From the NCBI RefSeq assembly GCF_022627575.1, contig NZ_JADEYQ010000011.1:1-64000 (forward strand): DNA of 64,000 bases. Reading direction: 5' to 3'. Positions 1-9,038 of the stretch are shown piece by piece (the first letter of the stretch is position 1; every line of letters begins with the position of its first letter). The translations under genes and the position numbers were made by a program. The notes below the pieces were generated by a model that searched no databases, had not been told where the DNA came from, and was given only the letters and a program-made list of their open reading frames with translations. This stretch comes from Sphingobacterium rhinopitheci (lineage in GTDB: Bacteria; Bacteroidota; Bacteroidia; Sphingobacteriales; Sphingobacteriaceae).

Positions 1-345
1 TTAAAGTTAAATTGTAACTTTCGTTTCTCAACTACTCATTACGCTACATGATCATTTTCTTAAAGAACTTTCTTCGCATCCGCATCGCGCTTCTGCTTAT
101 ATTTCGAGCATTACTGCTGTACTTATCGTTTTTTGTTTTCCCTTCGTTTCCGTCGGGACTGCAAAGGTAGAAAATTTATTCTAATCTCCAAATTTTATTT
201 GAAGATTTTTTTGTTTTGTTTTTCGCATATTTCTATGCTTAAACATCTTCTACTCTACTTTTTCAAGGTTGTTACCAACCGTTCCTCCCTTGCGGAGTGG
301 TGCAAAGATAGCACAAAATATATCCTACTTCCAAGTGTTTTATTC
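1..345 (-). promoter_or_regulatory. Probable rRNA operon leader with tandem promoters
   Basis: Read on the minus strand, two promoters of the Bacteroidota type stand in tandem. The upstream one has TTG (332-334), 21 bp, then TATCTTTG (303-310). The downstream one has TTTG (189-192), 19 bp, then TACCTTTG (162-169). About 95 bp further on is GAAAGTTCTTTAAG (about 59-72), which resembles a boxA antitermination element. No protein-coding frame of interest follows before the window edge. Tandem promoters plus boxA are typical of ribosomal RNA leaders, so I infer that a 16S rRNA gene begins just left of position 1. The 16S gene itself is not in the window, so this is inference. Confidence 0.6.
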
Positions 346-360
346 CTTATTTTCTGAAAT

Positions 361-516
361 AGTAGCTAAGTTGTTGATACGATGACGGATAAAATGATTG
401 TATATGCAATTATCGCTACTCTTAATTATAGTAAGATATGATGGAATAACGTTTAAACAGTAGTTAATTATCATTTTTGCCTAACAATCACTATAATTGT
501 TTAGGAATAACATATT
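361..516 (+). other. 5' region of the TRIC-channel gene
   Basis: The spacer holds a weak promoter-like box CATTTTTG at 472-479, immediately followed by an imperfect inverted repeat (CCTAACAAT at 480-488 and ATTGTTTAGG at 496-505) in what would be the short 5' untranslated region. No gene is visible here. The short frame at 133-357 lies across the rRNA-type leader and is not treated as coding. Confidence 0.3.
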
Positions 517-1134
517 ATGAACTTTATTTACGCAATAGATTTATTAGGAACAGGAGTATTCGCGATTTCTGGAGCAATGGCCGGACATCGAAAAGGTATT
601 GATATCTTCGGTGCCACATTTATGGCCTTCGTTACTGCTATAGGTGGAGGTTCATTACGCGATGTATTCCTTAATATACGACCGCTATGGGTCGAGGATG
701 GCAATTATCTGATTGCTATTTTCGTTGGTGTTTTAATTTCTATAGTAGCCAACAAACAATTATATACATTAGCGAAGACATTAACTTTATTCGATGCGAT
801 AGGAATCGGATTTTTTACAGTAGTAGGAACATTAAAATCATTAGATTATGGGAGCAGTGATATTGCAGCCATTATGCTGGGGATGTTTTCTGCAGCAATG
901 GGTGGAGTAATACGCGATGTATTAGTCAATGAGACACCACTTATTCTACGCAAGGAGATATATGCATCAGCCTGTTTGGCGGGAGCCCTATTATTTGTAA
1001 TATTAAACTATTTCGAAGTGGACACAGGATTGAATGCTTTTATAAGCGCATCATTAGTTTTTATTATCCGGATAATATCAGTAAGGTTCAATTTATCATT
1101 ACCAAGTGTTGAAGAAAAAGAGGAGGTTGTATAA
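517..1134 (+). CDS. TRIC-type (UPF0126) cation channel family protein
   Basis: A 205-residue integral membrane protein of the UPF0126/TRIC family (relatives of E. coli YicG and YadS). The family forms trimeric cation channels; the physiological ion in bacteria is not settled. The two internally repeated halves are visible: the first carries GGGSLRD at residues 43-49 and the second GGVIRDV at 129-135, each within glycine-rich transmembrane helices. Length matches the family. It stands alone on the plus strand and converges on murF, sharing a hairpin terminator that includes its stop codon. The family call is secure; substrate is unknown. Confidence 0.9.
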   Translation: MNFIYAIDLLGTGVFAISGAMAGHRKGIDIFGATFMAFVTAIGGGSLRDVFLNIRPLWVEDGNYLIAIFVGVLISIVANKQLYTLAKTLTLFDAIGIGFFTVVGTLKSLDYGSSDIAAIMLGMFSAAMGGVIRDVLVNETPLILRKEIYASACLAGALLFVILNYFEVDTGLNAFISASLVFIIRIISVRFNLSLPSVEEKEEVV

Positions 1135-1146
1135 ATACAACCTCCT
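1121..1146. terminator. Bidirectional hairpin between TRIC gene and murF
   Basis: A perfect 12-bp inverted repeat (AGGAGGTTGTAT, 1121-1132; mirrored at 1135-1146) with only two bases between the arms. It contains the stop codon of the plus-strand gene and lies 21 bp past the end of the minus-strand murF, so it can serve both convergent genes. Confidence 0.75.
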
Positions 1147-1166
1147 TTATAATTTATATTGACAAT

Positions 1167-2462
1167 CTATAATAGAGCGATTAAATTTTCAAAAGCCATA
1201 CCTCTTGATGCCTTTAACAATACAAAACTATCTGACAAATCTATAACCGCAGCCTTAGCTTCTTCAGTAGTCTTATAAAATTCAGCTTTATCCGATTTTT
1301 GCTTATAAAACTCCTTGCCCACAAATATGAGTTTATTAAAGCCTAATTTTACAGCCTTCTGAATGATATTTTTGTGCTCTTCATACGCTTCTTCCCCCAT
1401 TTCGAACATATCACCTAAAATAACAACCTTATTATTTGCTGTCAAGACCTCCATATTGTCCAAGGCCGCCGCCATACTACTGGCATTAGCATTATAAAAA
1501 TCAGCAACTACAGTATTTCTTTCGGTTTTTGTGATCTGTGATCTATTATTTTGAGGAACATAACTAATGATACCATTATTGATCTCCTCTGCATTAAGAC
1601 CAAAATGTAAACCAACCGCAATTGCGGCTAAAAAATTCTCCGTATTATAAGAACCTGTTAGGTTTGTCGGAACTTCATAAGGAAGCTGCTGCCCCTTTTG
1701 CTGCCAAGCAATAGATAAATATGGGTTTGCAATTATTAACTTCCCTATTACATCATTAAAGTCACTAAATCCATAGCGAATAACAGTATCAATAGATCGT
1801 TGGGCTGCCATTTCTACTAGATGATTATTATCTCCTTGAAGAAATAATATTCCATTATGATCTTGCAGATAATCATACAACTCACCTTTGGTCTTCTTTA
1901 CGCCCTCAAAGGAGCCAAATCCTTCAAGATGCGCTTTACCGACATTCGTTATCAATCCATGTGTCGGTTGGGAGATATTAGAAAGAAAAGCTATTTCGCC
2001 AAAGTGATTTGCCCCCATCTCAATTATTGCTATTTCATAGCTACGATCTATAGCAAGTAAAGATAATGGAACCCCGATATGGTTATTCAGATTTCCTTTT
2101 GTAGCAAATGTTTTAAAATGTTGAGATAATACAGCATATAACAATTCCTTAGAAGTGGTCTTCCCGTTAGTGCCTGTTATACCAATAACTGGGATCTGCA
2201 ATTGCTTACGATGGTATTGTGCTAAGTCTTGCAAGGCAGTCAATACATCATCTACAAGAATATATTGATCTCCTTTTTTGAAGGCTACTTCATCAATAAC
2301 AACATACGCTGCACCATTGGCTAAAGCCTGATCAGCAAAATAATTACCATTGAAATTAGCTCCTTTTAAGGCGAAAAAAATACTATCTTTTATAATATTA
2401 CGTGTATCCGTAGATATGGAAGGATATTGTTTATAAATAGTGTACAATTCTTCGATGTGCAT
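1167..2462 (-). CDS. murF: UDP-N-acetylmuramoyl-tripeptide--D-alanyl-D-alanine ligase
   Basis: MurF adds the D-Ala-D-Ala dipeptide to UDP-MurNAc-tripeptide, the last cytoplasmic step of peptidoglycan precursor synthesis. The protein has 431 residues, usual for the family. The N-terminal UDP-binding domain covers about residues 1-90, with STDTRN near 17-22. The ATP-binding P-loop GTNGKTT lies at 97-103, followed by a central Mur ligase domain and a C-terminal domain ending near the last residues. The gene stands alone, with its own promoter (TTTG at 2512-2515, 21 bp, TACATTTG at 2483-2490) giving a leader of roughly 15 nt before the ATG. Confidence 0.97.
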   Translation of the reverse strand: MHIEELYTIYKQYPSISTDTRNIIKDSIFFALKGANFNGNYFADQALANGAAYVVIDEVAFKKGDQYILVDDVLTALQDLAQYHRKQLQIPVIGITGTNGKTTSKELLYAVLSQHFKTFATKGNLNNHIGVPLSLLAIDRSYEIAIIEMGANHFGEIAFLSNISQPTHGLITNVGKAHLEGFGSFEGVKKTKGELYDYLQDHNGILFLQGDNNHLVEMAAQRSIDTVIRYGFSDFNDVIGKLIIANPYLSIAWQQKGQQLPYEVPTNLTGSYNTENFLAAIAVGLHFGLNAEEINNGIISYVPQNNRSQITKTERNTVVADFYNANASSMAAALDNMEVLTANNKVVILGDMFEMGEEAYEEHKNIIQKAVKLGFNKLIFVGKEFYKQKSDKAEFYKTTEEAKAAVIDLSDSFVLLKASRGMAFENLIALL

Positions 2463-2482
2463 AAGACTAAAATTTTATAGAA

Positions 2483-2515
2483 CAAATGTACTAAACGTTC
2501 TATTTATAAAACAAA
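2483..2515 (-). promoter_or_regulatory. murF promoter
   Basis: On the minus strand TTTG (2512-2515) and TACATTTG (2483-2490) are separated by 21 bp, a full match to the Bacteroidota -33/-7 pattern. The ATG of murF follows about 20 bp downstream of the -7 box. Confidence 0.7.
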
Positions 2516-2540
2516 AAAAGGTGCCTAGGCACCTTTTTTT
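2513..2540 (-). terminator. Terminator of the SMP-30-like gene
   Basis: A perfect palindrome of GGTGCC/GGCACC flanked by A and T tracts. On the minus strand the hairpin is followed by a run of T, 4 bp past the stop of the upstream gene. Its A tract also supplies the -33 element of the murF promoter, so terminator and promoter are interlocked. Confidence 0.8.
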
Positions 2541-2543
2541 GTT

Positions 2544-3368
2544 TTATTTTAGTTGATAAGCAATCACGCTGTTATTACTAAAAGTAGGAATATACATTAT
2601 TTTAGTTTTAGGATTATAGCCCAAATCTGCGGTATTCATTACCCCTTGCACATCTTTCATTTTGACAATACTACCATCGGCATTAACATAATATACAATA
2701 CCAGGCCAACACGTAACCAAATAATCCCCATTACCAATTGGTTCTAGGCCATCGCCACCTTTTTCAAAACCTTTAGCGATTACTTTTATTTGTTTATTCG
2801 CATCTATAGCCCACAGTTCTGTTCCTACTAGTGCCAAAAGCTTCCCTTTATCAAATTTTAAACCATTCACATTTGGGGCATTCTCTAAGTACAATGAGGA
2901 GCTTCCATTCTGTACTTGATAAATCTTACCATCTCTTGTATCGGATACATACACAATTCCTCTATCATCTACGGTGACATCATTCAAAAATGTAGATCCA
3001 GGAATACTGATTTCATCGACAATATTTCCAGAAACAATATCTACTACTATGATAGATGATATATCTGCTATATATAATAGGTCATTAAAAATTGCTAATC
3101 CTTTAGGGGCATTTAAACCCGTAATCCAACTCGCATCTTTTGTAGAACCATCTGTATTTAGAATCGCAATTCCTCCTTTACCATCTTTATCACTCGCTCC
3201 ACCATCAATCAGAGAAACATATAGCATTCCATTTTTGGCATGAAAGAGCACAGACTCCGGTGTTGGAAGATTATCCTTCACTTCCCATAATCTCTCTATA
3301 GATTGTGCTTTCAAACTAGATGTTCCTAAACACGCTGCTATCGCAACCAAAAACATATATCTTTTCAT
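2544..3368 (-). CDS. Secreted SMP-30/NHL-like beta-propeller protein
   Basis: A 274-residue protein with a signal peptide (hydrophobic core, cleavage expected after the KAQ around residues 20-22). The mature part repeats short blade motifs such as PKGLAI, FLNDVTVDDRGIVYVSD and NGLKFDKGKLL, typical of SMP-30/gluconolactonase and NHL propellers. It is therefore probably a periplasmic six-bladed propeller; the known family members are lactonases or sugar/lactone-binding proteins, but no substrate can be read from the sequence. A TATTTTTG box lies about 35 bp upstream of the ATG. It is transcribed alone, with its own terminator. Confidence 0.75.
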   Translation of the reverse strand: MKRYMFLVAIAACLGTSSLKAQSIERLWEVKDNLPTPESVLFHAKNGMLYVSLIDGGASDKDGKGGIAILNTDGSTKDASWITGLNAPKGLAIFNDLLYIADISSIIVVDIVSGNIVDEISIPGSTFLNDVTVDDRGIVYVSDTRDGKIYQVQNGSSSLYLENAPNVNGLKFDKGKLLALVGTELWAIDANKQIKVIAKGFEKGGDGLEPIGNGDYLVTCWPGIVYYVNADGSIVKMKDVQGVMNTADLGYNPKTKIMYIPTFSNNSVIAYQLK

Positions 3369-3415
3369 ATTTTAGTGTTTTAGACTGTAAAATACAAAAA
3401 TATAATGACTTATCC

Positions 3416-4156
3416 CTAAGCTATTTCAAATTCACAAACAAAACAAACGACATCATCCTTAAGGATTTTAAAGAATATCCTATTTTCATCTATACCTTTA
3501 GCAATAATTATTTTGTCCTCTAATGCCAATTCTTTAATAAAATTTAAATCTATTGCTTTGATTCTATTATTTAGAATAAGATCTACATTTACATGATTGA
3601 GACACCACTCGAGGTATTTGACATTATTAGCATGCCTAACGATATCTAAATCTGAAAACTGCACGGTATAATCATAAGATTCCGTAACGACAAAATCTGA
3701 TGAAAGCTTGCGATTTGGAAAATTAGTGGCGTGTCTGTCGGGGTAACGTTCCACGTGGGAGGTGTCAATTTTAAGACTATCAGGTCTACGTGTTTTCATA
3801 TTAAATATAGCCCATAAGGAAGATACACCTATGTATTTTTTCCCTTGATGAATTACCTCAAAGTCACGGACAGATTTAACGCCTTTCAGTTCTTCTACCC
3901 AGGTATTAATTTCAATATTATTTGACCAAACAGGAAGTTTATCAATTTCAATACGCATTCTATTCATCACCCAAGACTGATCATAGTCTGCAAGATCGGC
4001 AAATCCCACACTGCCCATATCTGCATGAGCTGCTGCTGTCAATTGGAGTAAATTAGATAACTCCGGTATTTTGAGTGCTCCATTAGGATAACACTGCGAA
4101 AAATAAATCTCCCAATTAACTGTCAATTGAGAGCTAAAATTTGCTGCTATAGGCAT
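3416..4156 (-). CDS. Acyl-ACP thioesterase (FatA/FatB-like)
   Basis: A cytoplasmic 246-residue double hotdog-fold thioesterase that would release free fatty acids from acyl-carrier protein. The C-terminal hotdog shows the family signature: an aspartate-rich SDLD segment (168-171), then H175, the NN pair at 177-178, KY at 180-181 and W184, matching the catalytic region of plant and bacterial acyl-ACP thioesterases. The start ATG lies one base after the stop of the LOG gene (TAA-T-ATG), so the two are co-transcribed and probably translationally coupled. Chain-length preference cannot be read. Confidence 0.88.
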   Translation of the reverse strand: MPIAANFSSQLTVNWEIYFSQCYPNGALKIPELSNLLQLTAAAHADMGSVGFADLADYDQSWVMNRMRIEIDKLPVWSNNIEINTWVEELKGVKSVRDFEVIHQGKKYIGVSSLWAIFNMKTRRPDSLKIDTSHVERYPDRHATNFPNRKLSSDFVVTESYDYTVQFSDLDIVRHANNVKYLEWCLNHVNVDLILNNRIKAIDLNFIKELALEDKIIIAKGIDENRIFFKILKDDVVCFVCEFEIA

Positions 4157-4157
4157 A

Positions 4158-4745
4158 TTAACTATTTTCTATATTCAACCACTTAGGAACATTTGGAGCT
4201 TTATAATTCTCCATTTTTTCCAGCAACTCTTCAATTGTATTTGCAACCAACAACATATTTTTATTTTCTATTTTCAACAGCCCTGTATCCACCATCTGAA
4301 GAATAAATTTTAGGAGGTGATCATAAAAACCATTTGTATTTAGAATACCTACAGGTTTTTTATGTAATCCCAATTGCGCCCAAGTAATCATTTCAAAAAG
4401 CTCTTCCATCGTTCCAAAACCACCAGGCATAGCAATAATTCCTTCACACAATTCGCTCATCTTCAATTTGCGCTCATGCATTGTCTCTACAGTGATCAGC
4501 TCCGTGACTCCGGTATGTCCGACTTCTTTACTATTTAGAAAATGAGGAATCACACCTATCACCTGCCCTTTATTGTCAAGAGCACCATTAGCAACTTCCC
4601 CCATCAGACCTACACGACCACCACCATAGACAAGAGTAATGCCACGATTAGCTAAGTATGCACCCACTTGTCTAGCTTCTTTCCCCCAAATTGTATCAAA
4701 GCCTAAACTTGAAGCACAGAAAACTGATATACTTTTTATTTTCAT
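4158..4745 (-). CDS. LOG family protein (cytokinin-type phosphoribohydrolase)
   Basis: A 195-residue Rossmann-fold protein of the TIGR00730/LOG family, whose characterised members remove ribose 5-phosphate from cytokinin nucleotides or AMP-like substrates. The diagnostic motif PGGFGTMEE is at residues 107-115 and the partner arginine-lysine (MHERK) at 89-93; the glycine-rich VYGGGRVGLMG is at 39-49. A TAATTTTG promoter box (4750-4757) ends only 4 nt before the ATG, so the message is probably leaderless. It is the first gene of a two-gene operon with the acyl-ACP thioesterase. Confidence 0.9.
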   Translation of the reverse strand: MKIKSISVFCASSLGFDTIWGKEARQVGAYLANRGITLVYGGGRVGLMGEVANGALDNKGQVIGVIPHFLNSKEVGHTGVTELITVETMHERKLKMSELCEGIIAMPGGFGTMEELFEMITWAQLGLHKKPVGILNTNGFYDHLLKFILQMVDTGLLKIENKNMLLVANTIEELLEKMENYKAPNVPKWLNIENS

Positions 4746-4749
4746 AGGA

Positions 4750-4757
4750 CAAAATTA
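4750..4757 (-). promoter_or_regulatory. LOG operon -7 box, leaderless geometry
   Basis: TAATTTTG on the minus strand, followed by four bases and the ATG. With transcription starting about 3-4 nt after this box, the mRNA would begin at or beside the start codon. No clear TTG is seen 19-21 bp upstream. Confidence 0.5.
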
Positions 4758-4827
4758 AACAAAAAACCGCTAGCTAATTATAAGCTGGCGGTCATATAAA
4801 CTTCAACAAAAGGTTTTATAAAATATA

Positions 4828-7236
4828 TTATAATGCTCTTTGTTTTTCATCACTAGCATTATCTGAACGCTTTATCGTTTGTTTTAAGTTACCAAACTTA
4901 TAATTGAATGTTAGGCGTACAGATTGTGAATCATAGTATTGATAGATTCTAGAGTTAAATTGGTTAAAACTAGTAAACACATTATTGTGGTCAGAATGGA
5001 AAATATCCGTTACTGCTAATTTTAGGGAGCTACGTTGATCCTTGAAATTATAACTAGCCCCAAGATCTACATTTACACGTTGCTGAATTTCGTACACGTT
5101 GTAAATAAATTTAGAATTGTAACGAACAGACATTTCAGCATTCCATTGTTTTGTCAGCTTAAATGTACTATTAGAGTTACCTTGCACAAAAGCAGAACCT
5201 TGATTTACTACCGACCCCGCAATAGGACCTTTGAAATGCATATATACTCCTGTAATATTATTATACATGGACCATATTTTACCTATACGCACAGGTATAG
5301 TAAGGTTCAAATAACTGGTTGACTGTTCGCCCAAATTTTCTCTAATCACCCAAGTCGTTTTTAATTCATTGTCTTGACCTAAGCTTTCGACGATAGCATC
5401 TTTAGTAATATCATGTCCTAAGGCAATATTGAACATCTTGTATAGTGTATAGTTTAAAGAGAAGCCATCGGTATACTGCGGATTCAAATAAGGATTACCT
5501 TTGTTATAAGTTCTCTTATCGATATAATATTCAAAAGGATTCAAATAACGATAATTTGGTCTTGTAACCTTACGTGCATAAGAAAGTGATAACACATGAT
5601 TTTCATTCATATTATAACTTAATGCTGCTGAAGGAAATAAATCTAAATAATCTCTTTTTACTCTTTTACTTTCTGTTATAGAGTGGCCATCAGAAACAGT
5701 ATATTCCGCTCTAAGGCCGGCTTTTATTGCCCATTTATTGATATCCTTAGCATAATCTAAATATCCAGCAGCAATTTGTTCTACATAATTGAATGTATTG
5801 GAACGTTTAGCATCATTGACCCAATTATTGTTTATGAGTTCACTAAAATCTAATGCATTATCAGACTGTACATTGCTATACTTCAAACCTGCTTCCATTA
5901 TTCCTTTCCAAAGACTTTGTGTATAATCCAGCTTTGCGGCTAAAATGCGAATATCAACTGAAGTATAATTTTTTTCAAATTCAGGATCATATTTACTGCT
6001 TAGATCAGGCAATAAAGTATAGTAATCATAATTAGTATTTGCTTTAGTATTGAAAAAACTATAATCTAAGTCAGCTGTTAATTTTCGTCCTGTAGTATCG
6101 ATTTTAAATTCATTATTGGCATTAAACGAATAACGGTTGAAATGCTCCATGGTAGCCGTTTTAGCATCTAAAATAGAATCCACTTGACCAAAATTTGGCC
6201 CCATCAAAGTCCGCCCCGTAATGTAACTATCTTCCGGATTATTGATACCACTAAACTGAACCATAAATGTATTACGATCCGATGTTTTTTGCTCTATTCC
6301 TATTTTATAATTATGACTAACGTCAGAATATTTACTTACCGATGTTTGATCAAAAACAGTATTACCATCCACTCCTGGGATTGTACGCTCCAGTCTTAAA
6401 TCATTTTCTCGCGTATTGTTATTATACGAGTAATTTGTAAATAAGGTTGTATTATCTTTTCTATAGTTCAAATTTAAATAAGTATTCCCTCTTGTCTTTT
6501 TAGCGATTGCACCGGAAGCCATAAAAGTACCATTGAAGCCTTCTATTTTATTCTTCTTCATTACGATATTAATGACACCAGCCGCTCCTTCAGCATCATT
6601 TTTTGCAGAACGTGTAGTAGACAGTTCAATACTTTTAATCTGACTTCCATCCGTACTTTTCAATAGCGATGCTAACTGATCACCTGTCATATATGTCTGT
6701 CTACCATCAATCGTAACACTAACCCCCTGTTGCCCCATCAAGCTGATATTATCATCCTTGTCAACATTTACGCCAGGTGCTCTTTTCAATACTTCAAGTG
6801 CATTATTGCCCGCGCTTATAGTAGAATTCTCTACATTCATCACGAGCATACCATTTTTACTTTGTATGGTTGGTAATTGGCCTACTATAGATACAGCATC
6901 TATCTCTTGTTGTTTGGTATTTAAAACAACAGTTGGCAGCAAAATCGTGTTCCCTTTTCCTTCAAATTCTACGGACATATACTTGGCATAGCCTATTGCA
7001 CTAACCTCGACTACCATCGTACCTTCAGGGTAATCCAAGAATGAATATTCACCTACCTCATTAGTTACTGTTGTTTTTAATATCCCTTTAGCAGTAGCAG
7101 TCAGTAAATACACAGAGGCATTGCTTACGACTTCATTTTTTTCATTAACAACTTTTCCTCTGATTAAGTGTTGCTGATTGGCCATAGCTATCCCCGCACA
7201 ATATATTGCGCAAAGAATTAATAATATTCTTTTCAT
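4828..7236 (-). CDS. Outer membrane beta-barrel protein (TonB-receptor-like)
   Basis: An 802-residue outer-membrane protein. A signal peptide covers about residues 1-19. A carboxypeptidase-regulatory-like beta-sandwich follows (about 22-105, beginning HLIRGKVVNEKNE). A plug-like domain (about 125-230) contains LEVLKRAPGVNVD and the EGAAGVINIVMKK segment, and the rest is a long barrel of alternating aromatic strands. It resembles the OMP_b-brl_3 family rather than classical SusC receptors. It is third in the padR-pspC-barrel operon, 48 bp after the PspC gene. The cargo is unknown; similar proteins are often annotated as TonB-dependent receptors. Confidence 0.85.
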   Translation of the reverse strand: MKRILLILCAIYCAGIAMANQQHLIRGKVVNEKNEVVSNASVYLLTATAKGILKTTVTNEVGEYSFLDYPEGTMVVEVSAIGYAKYMSVEFEGKGNTILLPTVVLNTKQQEIDAVSIVGQLPTIQSKNGMLVMNVENSTISAGNNALEVLKRAPGVNVDKDDNISLMGQQGVSVTIDGRQTYMTGDQLASLLKSTDGSQIKSIELSTTRSAKNDAEGAAGVINIVMKKNKIEGFNGTFMASGAIAKKTRGNTYLNLNYRKDNTTLFTNYSYNNNTRENDLRLERTIPGVDGNTVFDQTSVSKYSDVSHNYKIGIEQKTSDRNTFMVQFSGINNPEDSYITGRTLMGPNFGQVDSILDAKTATMEHFNRYSFNANNEFKIDTTGRKLTADLDYSFFNTKANTNYDYYTLLPDLSSKYDPEFEKNYTSVDIRILAAKLDYTQSLWKGIMEAGLKYSNVQSDNALDFSELINNNWVNDAKRSNTFNYVEQIAAGYLDYAKDINKWAIKAGLRAEYTVSDGHSITESKRVKRDYLDLFPSAALSYNMNENHVLSLSYARKVTRPNYRYLNPFEYYIDKRTYNKGNPYLNPQYTDGFSLNYTLYKMFNIALGHDITKDAIVESLGQDNELKTTWVIRENLGEQSTSYLNLTIPVRIGKIWSMYNNITGVYMHFKGPIAGSVVNQGSAFVQGNSNSTFKLTKQWNAEMSVRYNSKFIYNVYEIQQRVNVDLGASYNFKDQRSSLKLAVTDIFHSDHNNVFTSFNQFNSRIYQYYDSQSVRLTFNYKFGNLKQTIKRSDNASDEKQRAL

Positions 7237-7284
7237 AAATATTTTAAGTAATGGTTGTTGTTATCTTCCTATTCTAATAGACAC

Positions 7285-9018
7285 TTAGTTAGAAGAATTG
7301 GTAGCTGTGGGGTCCAATTTCTCCGCCTTTCGCTCAATAGCTTCTGCAGCTCTTTCAATTTTTCGTTCCATTTCCTTTGCTTTGCGTTCAATTTCTTCCC
7401 CTGCTCTCTCCAGTTCACGCTCTGCGGTATCCATATCAAGACTACTATCTATGTCTGTTAACGGATAGAAATCAGGAGCACACGTAAGGCCAGTCTTCAT
7501 CATAACCCATTCCGTACTTTTTACGTTATCATTACTATAGGAATTTTGACAAGCATAATAATCAAACCCTCTGACTTTATAACGCAATGATTGATCAATC
7601 ACAATTATAGCACCAATAGGCAAATAAACTACTGCCGTCACCGACTGATCTCTAAAATCATTAGATTCACCTAAAGAGAAATGACTATCAAAGGTAATTT
7701 TCCCATTATCCTGTATAGCGATATAATTGATATCTGACGCTCTTTTGGTTGCGGCTTGATATGTTTTTCCTTTAGCATAATAATTATACTGAATATAAGG
7801 TGCTTCCCCTTCATTCAAATATTCGAATCTAATGTTGATATCACTTTTTAGATAAGCAGAAAGTTCTTCACCATCTACTTGAATTTTATATTTCTTCTGT
7901 CCATTGTCTAATGTTGAAGCTTCTATTACTCTAATATCCTTTTCGGAAAAATAATAAATATCCTGCTTAACTAAAGGCTTATCAATTTTAATGGTACTAT
8001 CTTCCTTAAATTCTCTTGCTCCTAATAAAGCGAAGAACACAACCAATAAAACAGAAGCAATCCAACCAGCCCATAAGCTTAGGGACAAATAATTATTCAT
8101 TGGCTTGGTCTTAAAAAGAATACGAATAAGTACATGAAAAAGCGCTAAAAATGGGATTGTAATAGCAAGTACGCCGGCAAATAAAGCTAAAAAAGCCTGT
8201 TCTTGTGGCAATACATCTAATCCTGGGAAAGCCATTTGATTTTGTAGACCAATAATGGCCGAACCAAACCCTATTAAAGTAATCAACATCCCAAAAATTG
8301 TCATTCCCGAGAAGATCAATAACATAAACACAAAACCTTTACCTATAATACTAAAAATTGTAGCAATTCCATTGCTTACAGATTGGCTACCTTTGGATTG
8401 CTGTCCATTTTCATTAGACAAATCTTCTTTATAATGTTCCAGCTCCTCTTCGTAATTCTTTTTAAAATTCTGCAGATTTGGCTCTTCACCACGCATCGCC
8501 ATTCTATCCGCTCTACTAGTAGCAATAGGCATTACAATCCATAAGACGATATATAATAAAACACCAGATCCTCCGAAAATAAAGAACAAAACAAATAATA
8601 TACGTACCCATTTGGTTTGTATGCCAAAATAATAACCTAAGCCACTACAAACGCCTCCTAATACTTTATCATCCCCATTACGCATCAGCTTCTTTTCATA
8701 AGCTAAACGAGAAGGTTCTTCTTTATTCTCGTTCACATAAGGTCCATCGGCTATATCTTCAAAATCGCTAACTCTACCCATCTGAGCAATTACGATTTCG
8801 ACATCTTGTGCAGCAATAACCTCTTTCTTTCCTTGCTGAATACGCTCAGTAAACATCTCTGCTACACGATTTTCAATATCCAATAATATCTCCCCACTAT
8901 CAGCAGATTGACTGAAATGTCTTTTTATTTCAATCATATAACTTCTTAGTGTTTCATAAGCATCTTCTTCAATATGAAATACGATACTATTAATATTTAT
9001 AATTATGGTCTTATTCAT
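7285..9018 (-). CDS. PspC-domain membrane protein
   Basis: A 577-residue inner-membrane protein. An N-terminal cytoplasmic region (1-107) of the type found in Bacteroidota PspC proteins precedes a PspC domain at about 108-166, with VLGGVCSGLGYYFG at 119-132 and a transmembrane helix at about 138-164. Several further membrane helices follow, then a soluble domain, and a final 50-residue tail of E/R/K-rich heptads (about 525-570) that reads as a long charged helix or coiled coil. PspC proteins elsewhere belong to phage-shock membrane-stress responses. It is co-transcribed with the padR gene upstream (20-bp gap) and the outer-membrane barrel downstream. Confidence 0.88.
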   Translation of the reverse strand: MNKTIIININSIVFHIEEDAYETLRSYMIEIKRHFSQSADSGEILLDIENRVAEMFTERIQQGKKEVIAAQDVEIVIAQMGRVSDFEDIADGPYVNENKEEPSRLAYEKKLMRNGDDKVLGGVCSGLGYYFGIQTKWVRILFVLFFIFGGSGVLLYIVLWIVMPIATSRADRMAMRGEEPNLQNFKKNYEEELEHYKEDLSNENGQQSKGSQSVSNGIATIFSIIGKGFVFMLLIFSGMTIFGMLITLIGFGSAIIGLQNQMAFPGLDVLPQEQAFLALFAGVLAITIPFLALFHVLIRILFKTKPMNNYLSLSLWAGWIASVLLVVFFALLGAREFKEDSTIKIDKPLVKQDIYYFSEKDIRVIEASTLDNGQKKYKIQVDGEELSAYLKSDINIRFEYLNEGEAPYIQYNYYAKGKTYQAATKRASDINYIAIQDNGKITFDSHFSLGESNDFRDQSVTAVVYLPIGAIIVIDQSLRYKVRGFDYYACQNSYSNDNVKSTEWVMMKTGLTCAPDFYPLTDIDSSLDMDTAERELERAGEEIERKAKEMERKIERAAEAIERKAEKLDPTATNSSN

Positions 9019-9038
9019 TATCTTTCGTTTTATAGTGC

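Noticed and set aside
133-357. 74-codon plus-strand frame at the left edge
   Set aside because: It lies antisense across two strong minus-strand promoters and the presumed rRNA leader; the peptide has no domain.
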